A stretch of 64,000 bases of DNA from Melampsora larici-populina 98AG31. Taxonomy: Eukaryota > Basidiomycota > Pucciniomycetes > Pucciniales > Melampsoraceae. Below are positions 22,303 to 33,730 of the stretch, in pieces (position 1 is the first letter of the stretch; each line of letters opens with the position of its first letter). The translations under genes and the position numbers were made by a program. The stretch covers positions 89,540 to 153,539 of the forward strand of contig NW_006768823.1 in NCBI RefSeq assembly GCF_000204055.1, given 5' to 3'. Below the pieces are notes generated by a model. It made no database searches and was not told the DNA's origin. It saw nothing but the letters and a program-made list of their open reading frames with translations.

Positions 22303-23628
22303 CAGTTGGGTGCGGATAGTTTACATAACAACCCCCGCTAGTTGTGTCTATGTGTGAAGGTATATCACCTTTACCATCCAAATTCCTGGGAGAACTCTTG
22401 ATCATCGTTTCTCAAAAAATGAAAACAAGGTGCTTAGAGCCTGTTGAGCGTGCTCGTATCATTTGAATGCACAAGGCTGGTCTTTCAGGTACCAAGATAT
22501 CCAAAAAGCTCCACCATCCTAGGCCAACCGTTTATACAGTAATTTCAGTTCAAGAGAACGAATACTTTCTCATCGTCCAAAGCCTCCGGAAGACCCAAAA
22601 AACTCACAGATCAAGATCAAAGGAGCCTTGTGAGGAAAGCGAAGAAGGACAGAAGAGCTCCACTGGCCAACATTGCTTCAAATTTGCCTACTCAAGTTGG
22701 TTGCACTACGGTGCGCTCAGAGCTCCACAAACTTTGTTTTCATTTATGTGTAGCTGTAGCAAAACCTTACCTGACACCTGGTCATATTACTAAGCGACTC
22801 AAGTTTGCAAAAAAACAAAAGAACTGGACAGTAGATGATTGGAAGAAAGTGATTTGGACTGATGAATCTAGTTTTGAAATTGGGAAGAATTCTCGTCAGG
22901 TTCAGGTGTGGCGTAAGGCTGGTGAAAAATACAATAAAGATTGTTTAACCTCAACTTTCAAAAGCGGACACAGTTCAACAATGATCTGGGGTGCCTTCAC
23001 TGCAAATTCTCGGCTTGATATGATCTTCATGGAACCCGGAAAGCAAACAGGATCTGACTTTGTTAAACAAGTATATGAGGGTAGTTTAGGTCCCTTTCTC
23101 AACTCTCCCACCACTCCCTCTGATTTAATCTTGATGGAGGATGGGGCACCTGTTCACAAATGCAAAGTCACTCAGTCTTGGAGAGATATGCATCCCATCT
23201 CGAAGTTAGAATGGCCAGCCAACAGCCCCGATCTCAACCCAATTGGAAATATTTGGTGAGACATGAAAATGGCCATCTCAACAAAACATCAGCCTCGGAC
23301 AGTGTCTGAAATGAAGACTGTATTAAATCTTGAATGGAACTCAATGCCAGATAGCAAGCTGGAATCTCTTGTGGCATCCATGCCCGCCCAGATGCAAGCT
23401 GTGATTGAAGCAAAGGGAGGGCATACAAAATGGTGAATATAGTGTTTTTGGGCCTTCTTTGTTGAGTCATTGAACTCAGAATGTATCCTTAGTTAGAGAA
23501 GCATGTCAGCTTTCATAATATACAATTTTATCAGTCTTTGTGATTGGCCATTTTTTATATATTTTTGAATTGCATCTTGTTCTCAGTGGTTAAATCGGGT
23601 TGTTATGTAAACTATCCGCACCCAACTG
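22303..23628 (+). mobile_element. Tc1/mariner transposon (1326 bp)
   Basis: Terminal inverted repeats of about 32 bp start CAGTTGGGTGCGGATAGTTT at the left and end with the exact complement at the right. Both ends are flanked by TA (22301-22302 and 23629-23630), the family's invariant duplication. The inside carries one transposase frame on the plus strand. The ends are almost identical, so the insertion is younger than the surrounding inverted repeat. Confidence 0.95.
22419..23436 (+). pseudogene. Tc1-like DDE transposase, inactivated
   Basis: ATG at 22419 begins a frame with an HTH region (AGLSGTKISKKLHHPRPTVY). It has a TGA at about 22464 and a frameshift near 22550, after which RKAKKDRRAPLANIASNLPT continues. 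The catalytic domain shows the first Asp in WTDESSF (about 22857) and the second in LMEDGAPVH (about 23137). At the third position the family motif SPDLNPIENxW reads SPDLNPIGNIW, so the catalytic Glu is Gly, followed by a TGA at about 23259. The C-terminal tail continues in frame to 23436. At least four lesions rule out activity. Confidence 0.92.
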
Positions 23629-23900
23629 TACATGAGCACTCAACATTTTCATTGATTCTTGGATTCTAGGCAGAATATGGCAAAGTGTATGGCAGCAAGT
23701 TGTGTAAAATACCATTCACATGTATATCAATCAAATTCAGAACAATTTTGGCAATATTTTCCCTCAAAATTTGTCTTGAGCTGGAAGATATTCCAGAATC
23801 AATTCTTGGGTACAGTACAAAAATAGTGTTTTTTGTCCGTATTTTTTTTCAAACCTCAAAAACTCAGTCAATTTACGTCCCAAAGGTTGATAAACTATAA

Positions 23901-24279
23901 GGGCCCGTTTGGCTGGAACCCAAAAACGGTTTTTGGTCAAAAGCACCACCAAAGCCAAAAACCGTTTTTGGGTCAAAACAGTTTTTGATTTTCATCAAAA
24001 ACACAGGCGTTCGGTAACTTCGTTTGATCAAAAACAAAAACTGTTTTTGATCAAAAAATCTTCAAGTTTGAAAAACAGCCCTGAGGCTGTTTTTGAGACC
24101 AAAAAGTGTTTTTGCCCTTATTTGCCCCTCCATTTCGATCTTTCTTTGACCTATTTGGTTGACTGTTTGGTAAATGAAAAAGCCGAATTTCGAGTTTTTC
24201 AATCCGCCCCTTGAACAAGGGGCAGATTGAAAAATCGTTTTTGTGTAACGAATTTTTGGAAAACCAGCCGAACGGGCCC
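23901..24279. mobile_element. PIF/Harbinger-like MITE (379 bp) with TAA duplication
   Basis: The ends are GGGCCCGTTTGGCTGG and, complemented, GGGCCCGTTCGGCTGG. TAA precedes and follows the element (23898-23900 and 24280-24282). The mirror arm of the large inverted repeat carries the unoccupied site (GAACTATATATTCTTGG near 22060-22075), so the insertion is visible as a gap. The interior is rich in CAAAAACTGTTTTTG palindromes and encodes no plausible protein. Confidence 0.88.
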
Positions 24280-24860
24280 TAAATTCTTGGTGGGGAAATA
24301 CAGGAGCAGTTTTGTACAGATTTATGATGCTGTATGACATCTCAATTTTGGTGGTATCCCAACCACTTCTCAACAAATTCTCAATCAATGGATGTTATCC
24401 ATTTGATATCCATTTCATAACTTTCTCATGACTTTCTCATGACTTGCTCATGACTTGCTGGGGTCAGTGGGTTGCACTGGCCTGCCAGTGACTTGTGATT
24501 GGGGGCTGTGAGACTTGATAAAACTGGTGAGCAGTACCAAGATGTGATGGAAAGAGGTCCTCCAATGCTCATGTTGAGAGTCAGACTGAGACATTTGATG
24601 TGTATATGCAGATCAAGAGTAGAATTAAAGGAGAATTGAATTGAAGTCTAAGTCTGATACTTATTTTTGGGTTATCTAATCTCTTATTTGATCCTTTTCT
24701 ATTTGTTTCTCGTCTTATACTCATTGCATCATATCTCATTTATGATATCATATGCTGTGTGCTGTGCTATGATGTAATACCTCATGACCAACTCAGAGAA
24801 TCTAATCAGTATAAATAGTTGTAGTCTTTGGCCTACTTTGTATTTCTCTTCTTCACCAAT

Positions 24861-25109
24861 TTCTCTCTTCACTTTGAGCTGGTTTGCCTTCTGCTCCAAT
24901 CAGTCATTGAGATCTTTCATCTCACTAGTTTACTAACTAGCTTATTCCCTCAGGTTAATATTGTTCATATCTTTTTGTTTGCTGCTCTTGTGCTGATTAA
25001 TATAAATCAACTGCTTTCTCTCTTCACTTTAAGCAGGTTTGCCTTCTGCTCTGATCGGTCATTAAGATCTTTCATCTCACTGGTTTACTAACTAGCTTAT
25101 TCCCTCAGC
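24861..25109 (+). repeat. Direct repeat of about 93 bp
   Basis: 24861-24953 and 25015-25109 are near-identical copies (TTCTCTCTTCACTTTGAGCT to TTACTAACTAGCTTATTCCC), separated by about 60 bp. A TATA-like CAGTATAAATAG lies at about 24809-24820, so this could be the transcribed part of a decayed LTR. I could not match ends or a target duplication. Confidence 0.6.
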
Positions 25110-25148
25110 CTCATATCCAACTCACAATTAATTGTAGTCTTCTGGTGT

Positions 25149-25650
25149 AGTCAAACTTTGACTTTTGGGAGTGGTGGTGTGATGCACAGCTGCTTGGTAA
25201 AGTCCTGTGCTTTTGGAGATACCAATTTGGTAGAGGTCCAGCAAATATACTGGACCCCTACCAATGTTTGAGTGATTCTGTAGGTACAGATCTGTATTTG
25301 GGACACAATTGTGGATTTTGAGGCTTGGTATGGTAAATTTCAGGAAATTTACCGTACCAAGGACATTTACAGAGATGATAGTGGATGCTGTCCTCCCAGT
25401 TCTTAGAGCATCCACTATCCTCTTGGTAAATGGCCTTGGTACGGTGAATTTTACCAAAATTGACAGTATTGAGCTTCAAAATCCCCAATTGTGTCCAAAG
25501 TACAGAGTGGTATGTACAGAATCACTCAAAAATTGGCAGGGCTCCAGTACATCTACTGGTCCTCTACCAAATTGGTATCTGCAAATCTATTGGACTTTTA
25601 CACCAAGTCACACATCAATCACACCACCACTTTCAAAAAACAAATACTAT
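25149..25650. repeat. Foldback structure of two tail-to-tail GAGCATCCAC ends
   Basis: The sequence is an imperfect palindrome centred at about 25403. Outer blocks GGGAGTGGTGGTGTGAT and ATCACACCACCACTTTC pair, then CAATTTGGTAGAGG and CCTCTACCAAATTG, then ACACAATTGTGGATTTTGA and TCAAAATCCCCAATTGTGT. The inner ends GATAGTGGATGCT and AGAGCATCCACTATC face each other across about 16 bp. The inner end resembles the GAGCATCCAC ends of the 14.0-21.6 kb unit. Confidence 0.75.
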
Positions 25651-26445
25651 ATTCACCTCTCTCTTTCTACCCTGATCCTTAACAAAACCATTGTTCATTT
25701 GATTGTTTACAAATTGATTGTTTTCCAATTGCTTGTGCTCATATTGACTGTTCTCAAATTGACTGTTGTTGATTCTTGTTTTTTGATCCCTTTTTTCAAA
25801 TCCATTGTCTTCAAATCCATTGTTTTTCAAATGATTGTTTTGTAAATGATAGTTGGTAAACTGTTTGTTCTCAAACTTCAACCTATCTTGAGCAATGATA
25901 ACAAGTCAACTTGATGATTTAAGATTTACAGTTTGTTTACAGAGTACACAATGTGGTGATCAATTCATGGGATCAATCAAAGAAAATTAATCATAAGTAG
26001 TGTACCAAGTTATTAGGAAAGTTTGGTGCAAAGAAAAACTCAAAATTGATGGAATCTGATCAATCGAAGATCTTTAAGGCTTATAAATTGCACATTACAT
26101 TATGATGAGGTCATTTATTTCAAACAACTTATCAAGATCAATATGAATTCAGGCTGGGAAATGGTTTTTAGGGTAGCGATATTAGGTTTATGGGTTTTGT
26201 GAGGTTTGGATATGAAAGATTTTAATCTTGATAGTTGATGAGGAGGAATAAAAGTTTAGGAAAACAGTACTTTCTTGAAGTTGGTAAAGAAGGGTTTTAC
26301 GGGCAGTTTACATATGTAATGATGGTATTAGTGATACTTAAGGTTGCCCAGAGGATTTTCTGAGATTTTTAAGGCTATAGATAATGATGTAACATTACAG
26401 AAGCAAGAGATTGTTAGCAATAGCTGTGTAAAGAGTCATGTTGTG

Positions 26446-27135
26446 GCTGAGGCACAAAAAGCGCAAAAAAGTTGCGCCCAGCGCCTGGTAGCACCCCAAA
26501 GCTTAAAAATATGTAGGGGCGCCCCATAGTCAGTCTGCAGGTCTCCGGCAGTTGTGCAGCCCATCTCCATCAGAAACGCCTGGAGAGGACTCTGAGGAGC
26601 GTTGCTTCATCATGATATTAACATATTGGTCCAACAGTTTACCTCACTCTGAGCTGTTGTCACTTTAAAGACTGAGTTTTGTCCAAAAGATGTATGTGAG
26701 CAAGTCACTGTACAAGTTTCATGTGTATAGAATCACAGTTGACTTCCTTTGATTGTGATATCTCTTGCAATCTACCTTACAATCAATGACTTGAATTCCC
26801 TTATTGGCAACTATGTATTTTTTGGCAGTGTAATACAGGGCTCTACTGGAGTAGAGGATTTTTTGCTTTTATTCTACTTTTTGCCTGACACGCCCTAGTG
26901 GCGCCTGCACTAGCTCAATTGAGATTTTTCAGTGGGTCTCATCAAAGACTAACTGCCCTGCACCCACAAAGTGGAGATTAGACTTTGAGGGGATCTATGC
27001 ACATCACACTAATTATATATTGCACATCTTCAAGCTTAATGGGATCAGGTGACCCATCTCAATCTGATGATTTGACTCTGAGGATGGACCTGTTTGAGGC
27101 CAAAAACTTTTGATCTTAATGTTTTGGCCAGAACT
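26446..27135. other. No gene seen
   Basis: GC-richer tracts with GCGCC occur at 26460-26530 and 26888-26910, within AT-rich sequence. Short frames have no recognisable motif. Confidence 0.4.
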
Positions 27136-27895
27136 TCAAACCAAGACTATTTGTATATGGATGTACAGTCTACCCAAGAGGGATACATAATCAGTAAACC
27201 CATGCCTTGGCACAAGCCAGACCGTAGACAGTGAGGAACATAGTATTGCACCAGAATTTGGTCCTGGTCCAGTTTTCAAATTATATATGTATCCTGGAAT
27301 GTGGAGACGACCAAAGAAAATAGTGGAAAGCCTGGAACAATTAGAAAAAGGAGGCACAACAGCAATCTTCCAAATCCGAGCCGGCCGTAGCCTGTCAAAT
27401 GAACATCTGTTCAAAAGGAACCTGTTAGATTCCCCAAACTGTGAAACATGTGGTATCAAAGAAAACATCATCACTTCCTTTTATATTTCAGTAAATACTC
27501 AAAAGAAAGAAAGAAGTTCAGAAATCAAATCAAGGAGGAAGGCATCAAAATCAATTGGAACAACACAAAATTATTGATTGAAGCTCCTCAAATTTTTCCT
27601 CTACTAGCAAATTACATATTAGATACTAAGTGTTTGTTCAGATTCATTCTTACCTACAGGAGCTAGATCACCAAAGAGAACAATCACAGAGCAAAGGACA
27701 AGACATCACTAGATGAAAACAGAATACATCACCTCTCAAATTGCTGATAAATGCTTGTGTAACAGGGCTAGATTCAAAAACATCAGAAACAGCAACTGTT
27801 TAAACTTGTTACAGAGTTTGGTGGATACTACCACCAAGACAGTTTTTCAGAAAATTAAACTACGACCAAAGTTTGATATCACCAGCTACCACTGA
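27136..27895 (+). pseudogene. 3' end of a LINE (non-LTR) retrotransposon polyprotein
   Basis: The plus-strand frame from about 27285 reads LEQLEKGGTTAIFQIRAGRS, then LSNEHLFKRNLLDSPNCETC. It continues after a frameshift near 27480 as FSKYSKERKKFRNQIKEEG and APQIFPLLANYILDT. This order, an R-GR-L-N-L block, a DSPxCxxC knuckle, then a Y-x3-R basic helix and an LL..F.T tail, is typical of the C-terminal region of fungal LINEs of the I/Tad type. RT and endonuclease domains are absent, as expected of a 5'-truncated copy. Confidence 0.65.
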
Positions 27896-28890
27896 GCTCA
27901 CCATCTTTTGTGCTTGCACGTTGGTGTGGAAACAAAAGATCACTGTTAAGATAACAGGTCAAAAAACAGACAAAAGATAGAAATTCTTGACATTCAATGA
28001 CATCAACATCCTTTGCTCTGACTAAATGGCTGAATTCTCCAAGGTGTATTAGTCTCTACATATTTAACTTGTTTAGTTAGTGTACCATGCAATAAATGCC
28101 CTAATGCACTTAAAAAGAATGTGGGGACATGTACACACCTGTATGTTTTCATATGTGTTACCTCCAACTAAATCTGCAACCACCCCCCGGAAGCCCAAAA
28201 CCATGAGACATGGATTGAGCCTTCCCTTGGGTAATTTCAGATTTAGTCAGAGCTTGCGTTAGACTCACTTTTTAGGGTGAAGTTGGGGCTTGAATGCCAC
28301 TTCATCCTTCATTTTGTTCCTCTATTTATACTATTTCTTAGAACATGTGCTTTTACAATATTCACTGTGTATTTGGAAATTGTGCTTTTGCCTAATACTT
28401 TTGAATGTCATACTTTCAAATGTCCCTCCATATGATTGACTTTTACCTTGTCCGCATTGTGTCATCAAATGCATCTCAATGCTCAAACTTGCGCTTTTGA
28501 ATTTTCCTATTGTGTTTCTACACAAATTGTTCAGATTGTTTCTTATAACATGCGCTTTTGATGATCTTCACTTTGACATTTGTATTTCAGCTAATGCTAT
28601 TGAATGTAGCCACATAATAACCTTGATAATATTCACTATGCTTTTTGGTATTTGTATTTTGCCTAATGCTTTTGAATGTAGCCACATAATGACCTACTTA
28701 TTCTTTCCTTGCATTGTGTTATTGATTGAACTGATTCATCAACATTGTGCTTTCTTTCATTGCTTTTGATTGTATCAAATACACTCATCCTCTCATTTGT
28801 TTCCTATTTCATATACGCTTTGGTGTTTCCAGATTCAAATTCACCTTGTTTCTCACTCACCTTTTATTACCCTGTTACCATTTGCATTCA
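27896..28890. other. No gene seen
   Basis: AT-rich sequence with partly repeated phrases (GCCACATAATgACC and TTTTGAATGTAGCCACATAA at about 28605 and 28675). Frames are short and unsupported. Confidence 0.4.
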
Positions 28891-28895
28891 CTAAT

Positions 28896-30146
28896 TGTCA
28901 GGGTGGCAATTACTATAACGTACGAATTAGTCTAGTCTGTTAATGCGTACTAGGATCCTGACTATATATTCTGCTGGGTATGGGGAATATTTACTAATGT
29001 TTCTACAAACTGGTTCTTAGAAAGACAATTCTATTAGCCTACACTATCGAGGTTAGATGCTAGCTTGAAAACTACAGGCCTACTGCTAGTTTGCAGATGA
29101 TGGCGGGTCGGGCCTAGGCCGTAGTTTATCTCTTGAACTTGTAAGTTCAAGAGCAGCCTGAGATTTACTCTTCAGGGATCTTGCCGACTAGAAAGTCGCA
29201 AAACCTGGGTCCTTGACCAGTGGAAGGGAAGAGAACTGACTAACCTGTAAGAATTATCACTGGTAGTGTTCTTCGACTAGAGTTTTAATGGGGTTTGAAG
29301 GGGATAAAGGTTGACACTGATTTTTGATCTGGCTTTCGAAGTTATAGCTGACAAGACTATTCTTCAGGAATCTCTTATAAGCTATTCTATTCGAAAAGAG
29401 TTTCTCTAATATAGATTTCTTTTGATCTACTTAAAGAATATGTGGGTTATAAAATCGGGTGCCCTTCCTTTTCCTTTGGTGGAGAGGTGTAGTATTTATA
29501 CCTTTCACTTCCTAGTTTGACTTGTGGTTCAAGCTAATGCTGCGCTTCATTCTTGACAGTCGTTCTTTCTTCTCCTGATTGTTCCGGTTAGTTTTTACGT
29601 ACTTTCTAGTTATCTCAGCCGGCTCCTCATGGAGTTACTTCGTCCGATTACCTAATAACTATATGTTTCTCAGGGTCGTTATCTTGGAGCTTCTTGGCTC
29701 TTTACTTAGTATCTTTGTTAGCTTGTGATTTGTTTCTTATTTTCGTATCATCCTTATACTTATATGATCCTTTTGATACTGACTCCATTATATCTATCTC
29801 TTGTTAGTATAATGATATCTCCGTCCTAGTCTCTTTATTAAGAGACTTCGACTCTTCCTAATTGTTTTTTCAACAGACATTCTATCTTTCTTTCGATAGA
29901 TTGTTTCAATAGACTTATATGTTCTATATTATTCATTTTATATTGGTTGTATTAGTGCTCAGCACTCGATAACCATCTTGACCTTTGAAACTAGGTCTGG
30001 AAGTTGTACGTAAGATATATTTTACAACATATTAATTGCATTTGTAAAATTATGAAATAAGAAGAAAGGAATTTATATTTATTATTTTATTATGTTATTG
30101 TTGTAGCTCTTCTGGCTCTTGATGCTTAAGAGCTCGGGAGCTGACA
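28896..30146. mobile_element. Solo LTR (1251 bp) with CTAAT duplication
   Basis: The left end TGTCAG and right end CTGACA form the short TG..CA inverted termini of an LTR. CTAAT precedes (28891-28895) and follows (30147-30151) the unit, a perfect 5-bp target duplication. The interior is non-coding and T-rich toward the 3' side. No internal retrotransposon proteins are adjacent, so this is a solo LTR left by recombination. Element superfamily not determined. Confidence 0.88.
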
Positions 30147-30151
30147 CTAAT

Positions 30152-31098
30152 AATGACGTACAATTGCTTCCCATATAATATGGTTTTATGAATTCATCCT
30201 AATCCATTACAAATATCCTTCCCATTTACTACTTCACTTTCCTTATTCATAGTTCACTAATGTTCACTACTTAAATCAGCCCAAAATCTTCATTTGCACT
30301 ATTCGTGACCATTTGTTTCTGTATATAAGGGTACGTTTGGTAGCAATTATTTTTGTTGATTATTTTGCAAAATAATTGCTGTTGAAAAAATATGTTTGGG
30401 ACCATTTATGGTGCCCCAAAATAAACTCCTTCCCTGTCCCAAAAGGAGTTTAAAAGGGTCCTTTTGATAAACAACAAAAGGGAGTTTAGTCATGCGATAA
30501 ACTCCTTTCTGGACTTAACAAAATTTCATCTCAACAGACTTCGACCAGCTTCAACCTTCCTTGGTGTCATAGCAAGCAAACCAGATGCTGTTTCTTCAAC
30601 TCGATCAACACCTTCAACACTACACCATCACACTCAACACTTACCAGGTAATCTTCACTTCTACTTCTAGCTCCTAGCTGCCTCAAATCTATCTTCTGTT
30701 TCTCAAATATGAATATGGAACTGAATCTAATTCTGATTGCTTTGGTGTCAAAAGTTACTATCTATTGTGTTGCACAATGAAAACTTGAAACCCATCTTTC
30801 TTTGTAGATTCAAGTTATCAATTGTTCAATTTGTGGTTGATTGTGCAATTTCAATCAATCAGTCATGTCAATTGATTGGTCAATTCCAATCAAATGTTCA
30901 AAATCAATCATTCATTCAACCTTGATCAATTGTAGAACATCAAAAGATACAAAAACAGATAACTCTTAAAAGATGAAATACATAGAAAGTGGAGGAGAGT
31001 GTTGAATTTTGATTGATGATTTAGTTCCAGTCAGTTGTTCAATTTCACCTGTTCCATTCCAGTCATTTGTTCAACATCGACTTTGATTGAAACTTTTG
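30152..31098. other. Intergenic repeat-derived sequence
   Basis: A MITE-like end TAAGGGTACGTTTGGTAGC lies at 30326-30344, but no partner end was found nearby. At 30810-30930 there are many CAATCAAT/ATTGATTG words. No gene is recognised. Confidence 0.4.
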
Positions 31099-31545
31099 CA
31101 CTGCCAACATATTTGCCTCGGATAGCAAAATCCGAGGAGTCCTCGGATTTTGTATCCGAGGTGTCATTCGACTTATATCATCCGACACACCACCGACCTT
31201 TCCAAGCGACATTAATGAACCGACATAAAGGATCCGACGATGAGTCGAGGAAAATCTCCACCGAGATAATCATCCGACCCAATCAAACCGACTCTTCACC
31301 GACCCATTGACCTCATCCGACCCAATACCACCGAGCCATTAAGTAGCCGATGATTTCGATCTCCGCGATATCAAGGGAGGGAAATTCAATATCAAGTCGA
31401 ATTTCATACTCACTTGGCTCGGAAGGAACAGTTTTAACCGACCCAATCCTGCCTTCATCCAAACCTTTAGTTCTCATATCCAACTCAATCCATCTCTCCA
31501 CTGACCCAACACTCACAAGTCCATCTTTCTCCGAGTTCATCATTT
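31099..31545 (-). repeat. TCGGA-rich repeat, copy 1
   Basis: This dense TCGG/CCGA repeat starts at CACTGCCAACATATTTG and includes the palindrome CCGAGGAGTCCTCGG (about 31131-31145). It ends near CCATCTTTCTCCGAG. It is nearly identical, inverted, to 61680-62119, and diverged copies lie at 36431-36720 and 47337-47891. No ORF is conserved among the copies. Confidence 0.8.
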
Positions 31546-31639
31546 AGAAACTTTGCGAAATAATCATTTCTAGAGAAGCTTTCAATTCTCGGCTTGAACT
31601 TCAAACTCAATCACCTTCAAATTGAATCATTCAGAGTCG

Positions 31640-31978
31640 AGAACAACAACAACAAGATGATGCTGAGATCAAAAATAAAAAATCGAATCAACTTTCTAAA
31701 ACTATTGATGAAGCTAGTCTGATCTTATGATCGCACCACCTTGGATTCTTATCTAGTCGTTCTACAGATCAATTACTTACTTTATCTGCTATAACTCATT
31801 TTCATCAAACTATTTTGAAATGTAATCATCTTGATCCTCATTCTTTAGCTCAACTCAAAATCAATTCTGAAGAAGCTCGTAAACAAATCAATAAATCTTA
31901 TCATCTTGATAGAATCAGTTTGGAATCTCATCCTGATTTGCCAAAGGCTATCGTAGGTAAATTACGGAAAGGTAAACT
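31640..31978 (+). pseudogene. Fatty acid synthase beta N-terminal fragment, copy 1
   Basis: The frame HLGFLSSRSTDQLLTLSAIT to SLESHPDLPKAIVGKL is the segment just before the acyltransferase domain of the fungal fatty acid synthase beta subunit. The family assignment comes from the longer copy on the minus strand at 61.5-60.4 kb. A TGA (31728) lies just upstream in the same frame. Homology to the other copy stops abruptly after GGTAAATTACGGAAAG, and the following residues are unrelated. The fragment is dead and appears to have been duplicated together with the TCGGA repeat. Confidence 0.7.
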
Positions 31979-32257
31979 GTACAAACATAGTTTGATCAAG
32001 TTCCTTCCAAACGATCGACAATCAGTTATTTAACCCCAACCATCAGTCATCATATCAAGTCATATGGTATACCATACCACACCATAAATCAACAAGTTCT
32101 ATCGTACAAAAGATAACAAATCTACCACCATCTTGATATCCATTTACCATCCTATCAATCCACACATTCAATATCTATCATGGTCGGTTTGTCATAACTT
32201 ATACACACAATCGCTCTTTTATTGATTTGACTTTCGTGATATTCCCTTTAGCCTCTT

Positions 32258-32505
32258 AAAGTAGCTGTTTTGGGTGCTGCCGGTGGGCAGTTTATGTTCC
32301 AACACTGGATAAGCTGCGCTGCAACACGCTGCATGCCAGTACCAGCCTGGCGCGGCGTTTTGTTTATACCATCAGTTGTGTTGATGTTGCAGCGCAGCTC
32401 TTCAAGAAAACACCAGAATCCCCAAGGTCCGCAGCGTAACTTTGAAGAGCAACACTTCAAGTGCTGAACGCTGCGCAACACGCGTGGAAGCAAAAGCTGC
32501 ACTGT
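32258..32505. repeat. GC-rich GCTGCG-containing insertion, probable MITE
   Basis: A 250-bp island with repeated GCTGCGC/GCGCAGC words stands out in AT-rich sequence and resembles the island at 33425-33655 (shared CAACACGCTGC-like words and GTAACTTTGAAG / GTAACTTTAAG near one end). Clear terminal inverted repeats were not resolved. Confidence 0.4.
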
Positions 32506-33424
32506 ACATTGCACAAATTGAAATTTTTCAAAAACGATCAATGAAGCTTATCATCACAGTCATCATCTCAACTCCAGCATCACCATCATCGTGTTCTCAT
32601 ATCAAAAAAAAGAAACTAGGATTACAACATGAGCAAATCAATCATCAATTGAACTAGAAACTCATTTTTAACAACTTATGATAATCTATTGAACTCTACG
32701 ATCAAATCAAACCAACAATGATTCAAAATTGAGCTTATCTACCTATCCATCATGAAACCAATTATTGATTAATTTTTGCAATTGAGTTTGTAAAATCTCA
32801 ATCTCAACTTCGACTCAATGGTAAGTCAGTCTTTCATTTTATCAAACCTTTCAATCTATTATACTGATGATCTCTTTCATATCAACCCCAGCCACCATGA
32901 TCTTGATCGGATCGATCCCAAAAATCTCAGATTTAGAATCTCATCCACCAATCAATATCAAATTGATTTTGAACTTCTTCATCAATTTGCTTTGGCTCTT
33001 AATCTTTTCCAAGGTCTTCTTTGCTTACATCTTCCATGTCAAAAGACATTCTCATCTCAATCCAACTCACAGGTTTGTTAGCATTCCAGACTCAATATCG
33101 TTTGCTGTAATGTTGAACTCCTAACATAAATTTTGTTTGCTACGTTTTTCAGATCCTTCTTGGGTTCCTTTTGCCTTCTTTAGAGATTCATGAATTACAA
33201 TTGATTACAATCCCATTACTCAATCCACTTTCAATCATCTTAACAGATTTGAGCTTAAGTCAAGAACTTCTTGAATCATCAGGTGGACTTTGATTTTTAA
33301 TTAAAGCAATGAAAAATAAGCAAATTCAAAAAGAACCTCATGTTGAAGTTCTTGAAACTGTTTGGGAGTGGTTTAGCATGTGCCACATGCCAAAAGCGTA
33401 TATTATGCACATGTACTGGTAGGT
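32506..33424. other. No gene recognised
   Basis: AT-rich sequence with short frames. GT-AG-like pairs exist around 33065-33152, but the exons they would join match no family I know. Confidence 0.35.
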
Positions 33425-33655
33425 TGACAGTAATTTGGGATCTGGCCCCGCTGCAACCGTTTCATCAGCGGTCCTGAGCGCTACATCTGCTGTAGCGCTG
33501 CTCCAGAAAAAAACATGTTTTTAAGGGATAGGAAGCTTTGCTCCTTATCCCTACTGAAGCGCTGCACTGCAAAGCAGCGCAGATTGCTGTAAAAACTGCA
33601 ACAACGTGCTGCGCATCAGCAACCAACAGTGTTGCTTACCCAGTGTAACTTTAAG
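33425..33655. repeat. Second GC-rich GCTGCG island, probable MITE
   Basis: It contains the hairpin TAAGGGATAGGAAGC..GCTCCTTATCCCTA and words such as GCGCTGCTCC, GCAGCGCAG and CTGCGCATCAGCAACC. It lies just before the first recognisable malate dehydrogenase exon and may have displaced the gene's first exon. Confidence 0.45.
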
Positions 33656-33730
33656 TTGATGTCCTAAAATCTAGCCTTCCATGCCAATCAATTGGCTGAA
33701 TAGCTTCATTTCTTTTCAATCTGATCTCAG

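Larger units (their letters stand above)
23780..26445 (-). repeat. Right arm of large imperfect inverted repeat
   Basis: This arm pairs with 20940-22185 but is twice as long because of insertions: a PIF-like MITE at 23901-24279, and about 1.1 kb at 24530-25680 that includes a direct repeat and a separate foldback structure. The outer part (25960-26445) mirrors 20950-21530. Pairing fades beyond about 26445, where a GC-richer GCGCC-containing stretch begins. Confidence 0.7.

Noticed and set aside
24573..25130. Candidate solo LTR starting TGTTGAGAG and ending CTCACA
   Set aside because: Flanking pentamers (GCTCA and ATTAA) do not match, so the ends are not supported.
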